A stretch of 30,649 nt of DNA from CAVALG01 sp963630555. GTDB lineage: Bacteria; Bacillota; Clostridia; Oscillospirales; Acutalibacteraceae. The number at the start of each line of letters is the position of its first letter. Position 1 is the stretch's first letter. Shown piece after piece: positions 16,915-25,354 of this stretch. The stretch is taken from positions 1 through 30,649 of the forward strand of contig CAVGND010000017.1 of NCBI GenBank assembly GCA_963630555.1, in the 5' to 3' direction. The notes under the pieces are model-generated. The model worked only from the letters and a program-made list of their open reading frames with translations, was not told where the DNA came from and did not search any database. The position numbers and the translations under genes are program-made.

Positions 16915-17836
16915 TAAAAACTCCTTTAAAAAGGTTGCCGGCATTGTATCCGTCTGCCTTTTTGCGGTTTGTCTTTTGGCAACGCTCGGTTCGGTTATTT
17001 GCGCCGAAACGGTTTGCGATAAAGACTTTTACAAAAACGCACTTTGCAGCGATGATTATGCCGATAAAATCTATAACGAACTTAAAACCGCAGCCGAGAT
17101 AAAAACATATATTTATACCGTACCTGCCGAAATTGCGGACAAACTTTTTACAAAAGAGGAGGTAGTGGCAGACTGTGCGAAATATGCCGAATACCTTTAC
17201 AATTCCGCAGTTTCGGGCAATACCGAACCGATGACAGTCGAATTTGACGCCGACAATGCTCGCCGAATACTCAGCGAATATATCGCTTCGGGAGGTTCGG
17301 AAATATTGAAACCCGAAGATGTTGACGAGTATATTATACCCGAACTTCAGGAACTGTATAATACAAAAATAAATGCCGTCACGATTACAAAGGTTCATTC
17401 CCAGTTCAATAAAGCGCTTAAGCCGGCATATATTCTGCGCCGCGGATTTGCGGTGCTTGTGCTGTTGACCACGGCGTTTTTCACCCTCTCGGTCTATTTT
17501 GGACTGAGTAATATCAAAAAGAGGTTTTACTCCCTGTCCGGGGTTGCGTTCTGCGTTTCTTCGGCTGTTTTTGCGCCGCTTTTAATAACCGAGCGGTTTG
17601 ACCTGCCGTCACGGCTTCCGCTCGGCAATTCGCCGCTTAAATACCTTGCCGATTCGATTGTTTATTCCTTTACGGGAAAAGCGCTTATCATAAGCGAAGT
17701 TGCCCTTGCAATTTCGCTCGCCTGCCTAATTGCGGCAGCCGCAGTAAGGGCGTTTGCAATGCGAAAATGCGATAAATCCGCCGAAACGGATAATGCCGCC
17801 GCACCGACGGGCGGCACCGGAGCTCGTGACGAATAA
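16901..17836 (+). CDS. Membrane protein with large extracytoplasmic domain, function unknown
   Basis: An unrecognised 311-residue protein. It has one membrane segment near the N-terminus (about 12-35), an acidic domain of roughly 145 residues that is probably outside the cell, and three C-terminal membrane segments (about 182-201, 209-228, 262-284). A short Thr/Gly-rich cytoplasmic tail ends in GGTGARDE. No catalytic motif was found. The ATG at 16901 has AAAGGA upstream and overlaps the sortase end by 14 nt. The same transcript ends at the 17865 terminator, so it likely works with the sortase/surface-protein pair; that link is inference. Confidence 0.7.
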   Translation: MAQTDKNSFKKVAGIVSVCLFAVCLLATLGSVICAETVCDKDFYKNALCSDDYADKIYNELKTAAEIKTYIYTVPAEIADKLFTKEEVVADCAKYAEYLYNSAVSGNTEPMTVEFDADNARRILSEYIASGGSEILKPEDVDEYIIPELQELYNTKINAVTITKVHSQFNKALKPAYILRRGFAVLVLLTTAFFTLSVYFGLSNIKKRFYSLSGVAFCVSSAVFAPLLITERFDLPSRLPLGNSPLKYLADSIVYSFTGKALIISEVALAISLACLIAAAAVRAFAMRKCDKSAETDNAAAPTGGTGARDE

Positions 17837-17864
17837 TTAAAATCATAAAACACAAGAAACACAA

Positions 17865-17896
17865 AATCGGTACCGCTGCCGCGGTGCCGATTTTTT
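17865..17896 (+). terminator. Strong terminator of the sortase operon
   Basis: A 12-bp stem with one T-G pair, arms 17865-17876 and 17881-17892, has a 4-nt TGCC loop and runs into six T residues (17891-17896). Confidence 0.93.
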
Positions 17897-17922
17897 ATGC
17901 CGAATTTCGGGTAAAACTCTGT

Positions 17923-17956
17923 TTTGACATATTTTGACCGTCCTCCCCCGTATAAT
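17923..17956 (+). promoter_or_regulatory. spoIIE promoter with 21-bp spacer and tandem Spo0A-box-like repeats
   Basis: TTGACA (17924-17929) and TATAAT (17951-17956) are both consensus-quality but separated by 21 bp. Spo0A-activated, sigma-A spoIIE and spoIIG promoters of Bacillus subtilis have the same over-long spacing. Two direct repeats, TTTTGACA (17922-17929) and TTTTGACC (17932-17939), lie 10 bp apart over the -35 region. They resemble the reverse of the 0A box (TTCGACA) with one and two mismatches respectively. Confidence 0.7.
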
Positions 17957-18013
17957 AAAAAGCGCATATGGAATTGAATAGGATGGGGGATAAACAAAAC
18001 GGTGGTGTAAAAT

Positions 18014-20314
18014 ATGTTTGCGAAACTGAAGGAATATAATTTTAAAGAGAAAGTACGGCTCGGGAAAGCGGCAGCAGCGACAGTTTTCCAGATTATTGCG
18101 GTATTGCTCGGATTTTTTCTTGCACGGGCACGTTTGCCGGCGGACATTTATCCGCTCGGTGTGGGGTTTGCGGCAGGGATGCCGCTTGAATTTTCGGCAG
18201 CGGCGGCAATCGGTGCTTTTGCGGGATACATCCCCGCGCTCAGCGGCAACGCTTTTTCTTACATAGCGGCGGTATTTGCGGTAACATCGGTGAAATTTTT
18301 GCTTGGCGGCGGTCGCCGCTCCGCCAACCCGATTTCCCTGTTTCTTATCACATCTGTTTTTTTGGCTGTTTGCCGTTGTTTTGCAGCGGCAGGCGTTAAA
18401 AACTATATGCTTGCCGCCGCAGAGGGAGTTATTGCAGGTGGCTACGCTTATTTTGCGGCGCGTTCCGCAAAACTCGAACTCATCGGAGGTTACGGTACTA
18501 CTGCAGACGAAATCAGCTGCCTTATAGTATCGGTTTGTATAACGCTTACGGGGCTTTACCCCGTAACGGTGGGTAATGCCTCGGTCGGTCGGGTGATGAG
18601 CGTGATTTTTATTCTTTTTGTTACAAGAATACGCAATTCCGCCATCGGTGCCGTGTGCGGTACTGCGGTCGGACTTTGTATGGTTTTGGCGGGCGGGGAT
18701 GTGCACGCCGCTGCGCTTACGGCGATAGCGGGATGTCTGTGCGGTGTTTTCTCGGCTCAATATAAAATAGTGGAGGCCGCCGTTTTTTCCGCCGTGATGT
18801 GCGTCTATGTTATATTTAAAAACGCCGCATCCGATTCGGTCGCGTTACTGCTTGAATCGGTAATCGGCGGCGCAATTTTCACATTCCTGCCCGATTGCAT
18901 TTCGGTAAAAATAAATTCGGCGGTATCGGGCAAGGCGAATATTGAAAATTTTGACGGATTGAGAAAACTGATTGTTCAGCGGCTCGGGCACGCTTCCGTT
19001 GCACTGCGTGATGTTTGCGAAACGGTTGAAACGGTTTCCGGACGGCTGAGCGAATTTAACACTCCCGATTTTGAAAAGGTGCTGTCCCTTGTTGAAAGGG
19101 ACGCCTGCCGCGGCTGCTCATTCAGAATAAATTGTTGGGAAACACGCCGCAAAGAAACGGTTGACGCTATGATTGCCTTTTCAGTGTCCGCAAAACGCGG
19201 GGAGCCGCTCTCGATTGCAGATATACCCGTCGGATTTGCCGAAAGATGTTTAAGGCTTGAGTGGGTCGAAACGGCGTTTTCCGACCATTATGCCGATTTT
19301 TGCGGAAAAATGGCGGCAGAGCAGCGAATTGTGGAGATGCGTGAGGTTGTGTCCGACCAGTTTAACGGCATTTCCGATATGCTTGCGGATTTGGCGGACG
19401 AATTTAAAAATTCGGAAAAATTTGATAATGATACGGCGAAGAAAATATCGGGTGGGCTTAAATCGCTTGATATACGCGTGGCGGATTGCGGCTGCTGTAT
19501 TGATAAATTCGGCAGAATGTTTGTTGAAATAAAATTAAGCAAAGAACCGGCGCTGCCGTTTAACCGTTTGCGTGTTCTTAACCTCCTTGAAGATATATGC
19601 GGCAGAAGGTTTGAGCCGCCGAGCATTATGAAGGCAGGGGGCGAGGTCTATGTCAATGTTACCGAAAAGGCGAATTATACCGTCGAATATGCCGTTAGCA
19701 GTTACAATTGCAACAATAATGTTATGTGCGGTGACGCTACCGAATGTTTCTTTGACGGCAGGGGCAGATTTTATATGCTGCTGTGCGACGGTATGGGTAA
19801 CGGCGGCAGGGCGGCGGTAGACGGTGCAATGGCGGCAGGGCTTATGTCGCGGCTTTTAAAATCGGGATTCGGGTATGAGTGCTCCTTAAAAATTATCAAT
19901 TCGGCTATGATATTTAAATCAACCGACGAGTCGCTTTCAACCGTGGATATAGCCTGTGTAGACCTATTTACCGGGCAGACCGATTTATATAAAGCCGGCG
20001 CTGCGCCGACCCTTGTGCGGCGAAACGGAAGAACCGGCAAAGCGGAATGCCATTCGCTGCCGATAGGGATATTGCGCGATGTGAATTTTGATACCGCCGG
20101 CGTTACGCTTAAAGAGGATGATATTGTGCTGCTGATGTCGGACGGTGCGACCGGTGACGGAACCGACTGGATATGCGCGGAACTTGAATCGTGGGGCGAC
20201 GGTTCCGCGAAACAGTTGTCCGACCATATAATTTCCTGTGCCAGGCGCCGCCGCCGTGATGGGCACGAGGATGACATAACCGTTATATCTGCAATATTGC
20301 AAAAAGCGGTGTGA
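18014..20314 (+). CDS. spoIIE: Stage II sporulation protein E, PP2C-type phosphatase
   Basis: A 766-residue SpoIIE. The first ~310 residues are a multi-pass membrane domain (about ten helices), then a regulatory region (about 320-560) with a Cys cluster CRGCSFRINCW, then a C-terminal PP2C phosphatase. Metal-binding motifs are intact: DGMGNGG at 592-598, SDG at 709-711 and EDD at 752-754. SpoIIE localises to the polar septum and dephosphorylates SpoIIAA, releasing sigma-F in the forespore. The ATG has GGTGGTG 6 nt upstream. In Bacillus tilS and hprT follow; here an EF-G paralogue on the other strand follows instead. Confidence 0.95.
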   Translation: MFAKLKEYNFKEKVRLGKAAAATVFQIIAVLLGFFLARARLPADIYPLGVGFAAGMPLEFSAAAAIGAFAGYIPALSGNAFSYIAAVFAVTSVKFLLGGGRRSANPISLFLITSVFLAVCRCFAAAGVKNYMLAAAEGVIAGGYAYFAARSAKLELIGGYGTTADEISCLIVSVCITLTGLYPVTVGNASVGRVMSVIFILFVTRIRNSAIGAVCGTAVGLCMVLAGGDVHAAALTAIAGCLCGVFSAQYKIVEAAVFSAVMCVYVIFKNAASDSVALLLESVIGGAIFTFLPDCISVKINSAVSGKANIENFDGLRKLIVQRLGHASVALRDVCETVETVSGRLSEFNTPDFEKVLSLVERDACRGCSFRINCWETRRKETVDAMIAFSVSAKRGEPLSIADIPVGFAERCLRLEWVETAFSDHYADFCGKMAAEQRIVEMREVVSDQFNGISDMLADLADEFKNSEKFDNDTAKKISGGLKSLDIRVADCGCCIDKFGRMFVEIKLSKEPALPFNRLRVLNLLEDICGRRFEPPSIMKAGGEVYVNVTEKANYTVEYAVSSYNCNNNVMCGDATECFFDGRGRFYMLLCDGMGNGGRAAVDGAMAAGLMSRLLKSGFGYECSLKIINSAMIFKSTDESLSTVDIACVDLFTGQTDLYKAGAAPTLVRRNGRTGKAECHSLPIGILRDVNFDTAGVTLKEDDIVLLMSDGATGDGTDWICAELESWGDGSAKQLSDHIISCARRRRRDGHEDDITVISAILQKAV

Positions 20315-20326
20315 TACGGATGCTAA

Positions 20327-20372
20327 AGCCGCCTGCCAAAATAAATTTCGGCAGACGGCTGTTCTTTATTTT
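20327..20372 (+). terminator. Terminator after spoIIE
   Basis: AGCCG and CTGCC (20327-20337) pair with GGCAG and CGGCT (20350-20360) around one C-A mismatch, with a 12-nt loop and a T-rich tract. It lies between convergent genes and may also stop minus-strand transcripts weakly. Confidence 0.75.
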
Positions 20373-20380
20373 CGGATAAA

Positions 20381-22426
20381 TTATTTGTTTTCGGCGACTA
20401 TTGCGCTTACAACCTGCGGCGGTGCCTCCTCATATCTTGTGAAGGTGAATACAAATGACGCCCTGCCCTGGGCTATTGAGCGCATAGCGGTTGCAAAGTC
20501 GCTCATTTCCGCCATCGGGACCTCGGCGGCTATTTCCTGCATTTTATCTTCCGCCGGGGTGATGCCGAGCATACGCCCGCGGCGCTTGTTTATTTCGCCT
20601 ATTACATCGCCCATATTTTCGTCGGGTACTTTAACGTAAAGTTCGCCTATAGGCTCTAAAAGAATCGGGTGAGCCTGCGGTATGCCCTCTTTGTAGGCTA
20701 TTTGGGCAGCCATTTTGAATGACATTTCGGAGGAGTCAACCGGATGGTACGAACCGTCCGTCAGGGTTGCTTTAACGCCTACCATCGGGTAGCCTGCAAG
20801 CACGCCTTTTGCCATACTTTCGGTAAGTCCCTTTTCAACGGCAGGGAAGAAGTTTTTGGGAACTGCGCCGCCGAATATCTTTTCTTCAAATACAAGTCCG
20901 TCACTGTCGCACGGTTCAAACTCAATCCAAACATCGCCAAACTGTCCGTGCCCGCCTGACTGCTTTTTGTGCCGTCCCTGAACCTTACATTTGTGTGTAA
21001 TGGTTTCACGGTAAGCTACTTTGGGTACGCTGAGAGTTACTTCAACACCGAATTTTGATTTAAGTTTTGCGGCTATGACATCAATATGTTGTTCGCCCAA
21101 GCCTGCAATTATCAGTTCCTTTGTTTCGTTGTTAGGGTAGAATAACATTGTCGGGTCTTCTTCGCCTATCTTTGCAAGTCCAGCCGCTACCTTTTCATCC
21201 TCACCCTTATTTTTCGGCCTGACCGCAAGGGTAAGTTGCGGATGGGGGAAGGGCACGCCTGATATTTCTATGCGATGTCCTGCGGCACAAAGCGTATCCC
21301 CGGTCAATACGCCGCCGAGTTTTGCAACACAGCAAATATCGCCGGCGCCCACTTTTCCGGCTTCCTCCTGTTTACCCGCCTTTATCCACATAAGTTTTCC
21401 GAGTTTTTCTTCGTTTCCTGTTCGGGAATTGATAAGTTTCATATCCGAAGTGATTTCGCCCGAAACCACTTTTATAAACGAGAGTTTTCCTACAAACGGG
21501 TCGGCTACCGTTTTAAATACAAGGGCTGCCGCTCGGCCGCTCGGGTCACAGTTCAGTTTACCGTCCGTGCCGTCATTTTTGATGTCATATTCGGCTGCCG
21601 CCGCACTCGGTGCAAGTTGCGGCAATAATTCCATCATTATGTCAACCGCTGCGCCGGTCTGGTTAATTCCGCAAAAAACGGGGCAAACGCTGCCGTCCGC
21701 CATTCCTTTTGCAAGCGCGGAAGTGATTTCGGCTTCGCTTAACTGCTCACCCTCAAAGTATTTTTCCATAAGCGCCTCATCCGATGACGCTGCCGCTTCT
21801 ATCATAACCGTCCGCATATTTTCAATGTCCGCATTTTCCGGAACGGGTATTTCGCTGCGGTTTGTTCCGTCGTATTTATATGCCTTATTTTTAATAAGGT
21901 CAACAAATCCCAAAACCGAATCGCCTTCTTCAATGGGAACTACAATGGGGCAGATGACGGCGCCGTAGCGCCCGGTAAGGGTGGAAATTACACGGTAAAA
22001 ATATGCGCGCGAGGAGTCGAGTTTGCCTATAAAGAAAGCACAGGCTTTGTTTTCACGCCTTGCAAGCTCAAAATTAAGCGCAGCCCCTACCGAAAGACCC
22101 GATTTCCCCGACAATACCGTAAGTACGGCGTCCGCCGCCGTTACGGCCTCGCTTACGCCGCCGGCAAAATCGAAAAGTCCCGGTGCGTCAATCATATTTA
22201 TCTTATATTCGCCGCTTTCAAACTGGTAAACGCTTGTCGCAAGCGATGAGCCGCGTTTCTTTTCTTCCGGGTCAAAATCCATAACACAGGTACCGTCGCC
22301 CGTTTTGCCGATTCTGTCGGTAAGTCCCGAAATATACAGTATGGCGTCGGCAAGGGTTGTCTTGCCGGAGGATGCGTGTCCTAAAAGTGCAATGTTTTTG
22401 ATGTGGTCAGCGTTAAATTGTTTCAT
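20381..22426 (-). CDS. EF-G-like translation factor GTPase (EF-G paralogue)
   Basis: A 681-residue protein collinear with elongation factor G (GTPase domain, then domains II-V). The P-loop is GHASSGKT (16-23). Other G motifs differ from true EF-G: RGSSL (58-62) replaces RGITI, DAPGL (80-84) replaces DTPGH so the catalytic His position is Leu84, and GKLD (134-137) replaces NKMD. These changes mark a divergent paralogue family found in Clostridia, not the main fusA. Its role is unknown; ribosome protection, recycling or sporulation-stage translation are possible. A 17-bp-spaced promoter lies about 210 nt upstream, leaving a long leader. The ATG has only a weak GGGCGG site. Confidence 0.88.
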   Translation of the reverse strand: MKQFNADHIKNIALLGHASSGKTTLADAILYISGLTDRIGKTGDGTCVMDFDPEEKKRGSSLATSVYQFESGEYKINMIDAPGLFDFAGGVSEAVTAADAVLTVLSGKSGLSVGAALNFELARRENKACAFFIGKLDSSRAYFYRVISTLTGRYGAVICPIVVPIEEGDSVLGFVDLIKNKAYKYDGTNRSEIPVPENADIENMRTVMIEAAASSDEALMEKYFEGEQLSEAEITSALAKGMADGSVCPVFCGINQTGAAVDIMMELLPQLAPSAAAAEYDIKNDGTDGKLNCDPSGRAAALVFKTVADPFVGKLSFIKVVSGEITSDMKLINSRTGNEEKLGKLMWIKAGKQEEAGKVGAGDICCVAKLGGVLTGDTLCAAGHRIEISGVPFPHPQLTLAVRPKNKGEDEKVAAGLAKIGEEDPTMLFYPNNETKELIIAGLGEQHIDVIAAKLKSKFGVEVTLSVPKVAYRETITHKCKVQGRHKKQSGGHGQFGDVWIEFEPCDSDGLVFEEKIFGGAVPKNFFPAVEKGLTESMAKGVLAGYPMVGVKATLTDGSYHPVDSSEMSFKMAAQIAYKEGIPQAHPILLEPIGELYVKVPDENMGDVIGEINKRRGRMLGITPAEDKMQEIAAEVPMAEMSDFATAMRSIAQGRASFVFTFTRYEEAPPQVVSAIVAENK

Positions 22427-22640
22427 TTTGGTTCCGCCCTTTTAATGTTATTTATCGGCTGTCGCCGAACGGTGCCGTTTTCACTGCATCGTTTTTTCCT
22501 TTTTAAAATTGTATGTACAAGTCTGTTTTCGTATAACCGACTTTAGCAAGCGGCAAAACTTCGTTCTGCCAAAAAGACAACCATTATTTTGTTTAATATA
22601 CACAAAATATGATGTAAAAAGTTGCAAAACACTATAAATT
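22427..22640 (-). promoter_or_regulatory. Long structured 5' leader of the EF-G-like gene
   Basis: The roughly 213-nt leader predicted from the 22647-22675 promoter holds no gene. It has a tight hairpin at 22552-22570 (8 bp with one G-U, GAA loop), a 5-bp hairpin at 22455-22468 and a GC-rich palindrome around 22469-22480. It also contains a possible 13-codon reading frame that starts near 22584 without a clear ribosome binding site. No terminator with a U tract is seen, so attenuation is not shown. Confidence 0.35.
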
Positions 22641-22646
22641 ATGTTT

Positions 22647-22675
22647 ATTATAACAGAAGATTTTTATAATTTCAA
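22647..22675 (-). promoter_or_regulatory. Promoter for the EF-G-like gene
   Basis: On the minus strand TTGAAA (22670-22675) and TATAAT (22647-22652) are separated by 17 bp. The predicted start near 22640 is far from the coding start at 22426. Confidence 0.7.
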
Positions 22676-22788
22676 GTCCCGGAATATAATTTTACCGGTT
22701 TTTCGCAAAAATAATTTCGCCGTAAAAGCCCCGCCCGTCTGCATTTCTGCCGGGCGACCGCCTTTTTAATTATTTTTTGCTCGAAATC

Positions 22789-22817
22789 TTGATTTAAGGG
22801 CGTGAATATGATATGCT
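22789..22817 (+). promoter_or_regulatory. Promoter for the serine hydrolase gene
   Basis: TTGATT (22789-22794), 17 bp and TATGCT (22812-22817); an upstream TGA gives an extended -10 (TGnTATGCT). The ~80-nt leader holds two alternative hairpins around GCCGTC/GACGGC and CTGCCGT/ACGGCAG between 22843 and 22876. The rest of the 22427-22905 gap shows no gene. Confidence 0.5.
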
Positions 22818-22905
22818 GAAAAAAATAAATTTAATTCAGGCTGCCGTCCGCAAACCGGCCTGCACGGCAGACGGCGATAACAACAGAGGCAAAAGAGGGA
22901 AGATT

Positions 22906-24042
22906 ATGAATTTTAAATATTTAGAGGAATATCTTGATTACCTTACAAATGTTAAGGGAATACCGGGGGTGGATTGCCTTATAACCCGTGAGGGTGAGGA
23001 GATTTACAGGTACGGCAAAGGTATAGCCGATATGGAAAGCGGCAAAAGAATTACCCACGATCAGGTGTACAACCTTTTTTCGGCAAGCAAGCCTATAACC
23101 TGCGCCGCGTTTATGCAGCTTGTTGAGCGCGGAAAGGTGAGGCTGATGCAGCCGCTTTATGAAATCTTCCCTGAATTTAAGGATATGCAGGCGCGCATTA
23201 ACAGGGGGGAGGAACTTGAACCTGCGGAGCCCGTGCGCTTAGTTCACCTTATGTCAATGACGGCAGGCTTTGACTATAACCTGTGGCCCGAGGCTATGAA
23301 ACAGGTGTATGAAGAAACAAACGGCAGAATGCCCACCGTGCAATCGGTAAAGGCGTTTGCAAAAGCCCCGTTGTGGTTTCAACCCGATACTCATTGGGAG
23401 TACAGCGTTTGCCACGATATTTTGGGCGCGGTTATAGAACAGGTCAGCGGTAAAAAATTCGGCGAGTATCTTGCCGAAAATATATTTGAGCCGCTTGGTA
23501 TGAAAGACACCGGCTTTAACAGGGACGGTATAATGGATCGTCTGGCATCGCTTTATGAATGTGTTGAAACAGGCGAGCCGTTGAAACTCAAAAAAATGCC
23601 GCCGATACCTCCTTTTGTATTGGGACCCGAATATGAAAGCGGCGGCGCAGGACTTTATTCTACCGTTGAGGATTATACTAAATTCATTATCGCCATGTAT
23701 TCGGGCGGCGTCGGCAAAAACGGCAGCCGCATACTGTCCGAAAGTGCCATAAGGGTAATGAGTACGGGAAGACTCAGCGAAACCGCGAAAAAAGACTTTA
23801 ACTGGGAACATCTGCTCGGTTATAATTACGGGCTGGGCGTTCGCGTCAATGCTCACCCCGAACTGATAGGCTCGTTAAGCCCCATCGGTGAATTCGGTTG
23901 GGACGGTGCGGCAGGCGCATATGTACATATAGATCCCGTAAACCGAATAGGAATGTTTTATGCTCAGCATATGACAAACGCATTTTGGCAGGTTATACAT
24001 CCCAAGGTTAAAAATATGCTCTATTCGTCACTTGATTATTGA
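22906..24042 (+). CDS. Serine hydrolase of the beta-lactamase/DD-peptidase fold
   Basis: A 378-residue class C beta-lactamase-family protein. The nucleophile motif SxxK is Ser59-Ala-Ser-Lys62 in LFSASKP, and the second motif is Tyr166-Ser-Val in WEYSVCHD. The family's LGMKDTGF segment is at 197-204. No signal peptide is seen, so it is probably cytoplasmic and acts as an esterase, amidase or peptidase, not as a secreted beta-lactamase. The ATG at 22906 follows AGAGGGA by 5 nt; the upstream in-frame ATG region from 22813 overlaps the promoter and is rejected. It is a single-gene unit between its promoter and the 24059 terminator. Confidence 0.88.
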   Translation: MNFKYLEEYLDYLTNVKGIPGVDCLITREGEEIYRYGKGIADMESGKRITHDQVYNLFSASKPITCAAFMQLVERGKVRLMQPLYEIFPEFKDMQARINRGEELEPAEPVRLVHLMSMTAGFDYNLWPEAMKQVYEETNGRMPTVQSVKAFAKAPLWFQPDTHWEYSVCHDILGAVIEQVSGKKFGEYLAENIFEPLGMKDTGFNRDGIMDRLASLYECVETGEPLKLKKMPPIPPFVLGPEYESGGAGLYSTVEDYTKFIIAMYSGGVGKNGSRILSESAIRVMSTGRLSETAKKDFNWEHLLGYNYGLGVRVNAHPELIGSLSPIGEFGWDGAAGAYVHIDPVNRIGMFYAQHMTNAFWQVIHPKVKNMLYSSLDY

Positions 24043-24058
24043 TAATACTTAAAGCAAA

Positions 24059-24101
24059 AACTGCGCTTCCGCAAAAAACGGAAACGCAGTTCTTAATTTT
24101 T
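24059..24101. terminator. Bidirectional terminator between serine hydrolase and hydF
   Basis: AACTGCG + TTCCG (24059-24071) pairs with CGGAA + CGCAGTT (24079-24091), giving 12 bp around one C-A mismatch. T-rich tracts flank it on both strands, so it ends the plus-strand hydrolase and the minus-strand hyd operon. Confidence 0.85.
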
Positions 24102-25299
24102 ACAGTTTTTTAAGTATGTCGGGGAACGGGGCAAGCGAACGGCGCAATATTCCGTGCATTTCGGCAATCGCAATGCCGTAGTTTGTTATGGGAATTTTAT
24201 TTTCCGTACACCGCGCTATACGTGATTTCATCTCCCGTTCGCTTATCATACAGGCACCGCAGTGTACAACCAGTGCGTATTTTGAAAGGTCTTCGGGGAA
24301 TTCGGTGCCCGAAGAATACTCAAATTTCGGGTCTGCACCGCTGTATCTTCTTATCCAATTCGGCAGTTTTACGGCACCTATGTCATTGCATTGGCGGTGG
24401 TGCGTGCAGCCTTCCGAAATCAGTACAGTGTCGCTGTCTTTTAAATATTTAAGTTTCGATGCACCTTCAACCGCCGTGACGAGTTCGCCCTTGTAGCGTG
24501 CAAACAGTATGGAAAACGAGGTGAGCGGAACATCAGGCGGCACAATTTTGCTTACAAACCCGAATGCCTGCGAATCGGTTATAACAAGTTTAGGATTTTG
24601 CGGCAGCAGGTCGAGCGCCTGTTTCAGTTCCGTTTCCTTAACCACGATATTTATGGCGCCGCAGTCTAATACCTCCCGTATCATCTGCTGCTGCGGAAGT
24701 ATCATTCTGCCTTTGGGGGCGGATTCGTCTATCGGGGTTACAAGCAGCACAACATCCCCGCCTGACACCAAATCGCCTATCAGAGTTTTATGATTTTCGG
24801 CTGATTTTGCCAAATGCCCTATCATTTCCTTAAGTTCGTTTATTCCGCTGCCGTTTCTTGCACTTGCGTAGATTGTGTTCTCGCCGTTTTCGGGCACTGA
24901 TTCAAGCAAATCGGACTTATTGTATACCGTAATAAAAGAAATGCTTTTGGATTTAAAAAGTTCGGTCAGTTCACGGTCAGCCGCCTGCAAACCTTTTTGG
25001 GCGTCAACTACCAGTACCGCCACATCGGTTTTTGAAAGTACTGCCAGCGCACGTTTTACGCGCATTTCGCCAAGAGTGCCCTCGTCGTCAATTCCCGGGG
25101 TGTCCGTTATCACGACCGGCCCCAATGGCAATATTTCCATTGCTTTTTGCACAGGGTCGGTCGTTGTGCCCAAAACTTCCGAAACAAGCGAGAGTTTTTG
25201 CCCCGTTACGGCGTTTACAACACTGGATTTGCCTGCGTTACGCAGCCCGAAAAAACCTATGTGTACCCGCTCTGCCGATACTCTGTCATTAAGTCCCAT
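24100..25299 (-). CDS. hydF: [FeFe]-hydrogenase H-cluster maturation GTPase HydF
   Basis: A 399-residue HydF, the scaffold on which the 2Fe subcluster is assembled and from which it is passed to HydA. GTPase motifs: GLRNAGKS (18-25), DTPG (66-69) and NKSD (127-130). The C-terminal cluster ligands are complete: Cys298-x-His300, then 45 residues, then His346-Cys347-x2-Cys350. The start at 25299 has GGGAGG 9 nt upstream; a start 11 codons earlier covers that site. It is the last gene of the operon and ends at the bidirectional terminator. Confidence 0.96.
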   Translation of the reverse strand: MGLNDRVSAERVHIGFFGLRNAGKSSVVNAVTGQKLSLVSEVLGTTTDPVQKAMEILPLGPVVITDTPGIDDEGTLGEMRVKRALAVLSKTDVAVLVVDAQKGLQAADRELTELFKSKSISFITVYNKSDLLESVPENGENTIYASARNGSGINELKEMIGHLAKSAENHKTLIGDLVSGGDVVLLVTPIDESAPKGRMILPQQQMIREVLDCGAINIVVKETELKQALDLLPQNPKLVITDSQAFGFVSKIVPPDVPLTSFSILFARYKGELVTAVEGASKLKYLKDSDTVLISEGCTHHRQCNDIGAVKLPNWIRRYSGADPKFEYSSGTEFPEDLSKYALVVHCGACMISEREMKSRIARCTENKIPITNYGIAIAEMHGILRRSLAPFPDILKKL

Positions 25300-25354
25300 T
25301 AAAATATGCCTCCCTTTAACGGCGCACAGCACGATTTAAAAATAATTCTTTAAT

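Noticed and set aside
17843..18760. Long minus-strand reading frame over the spoIIE start and promoter
   Set aside because: Lys/Arg/Cys-rich translation with no family resemblance; it covers a strong terminator and the spoIIE promoter.
21270..21968. Plus-strand reading frame opposite the EF-G-like gene
   Set aside because: Ser/Pro-rich shadow of a conserved gene, without initiation signals.
22720..22780. Terminator at the CGCCCG/CGGGCG hairpin followed by T residues
   Set aside because: Eight bases separate stem and T tract, and no plus-strand gene lies upstream that would need it.
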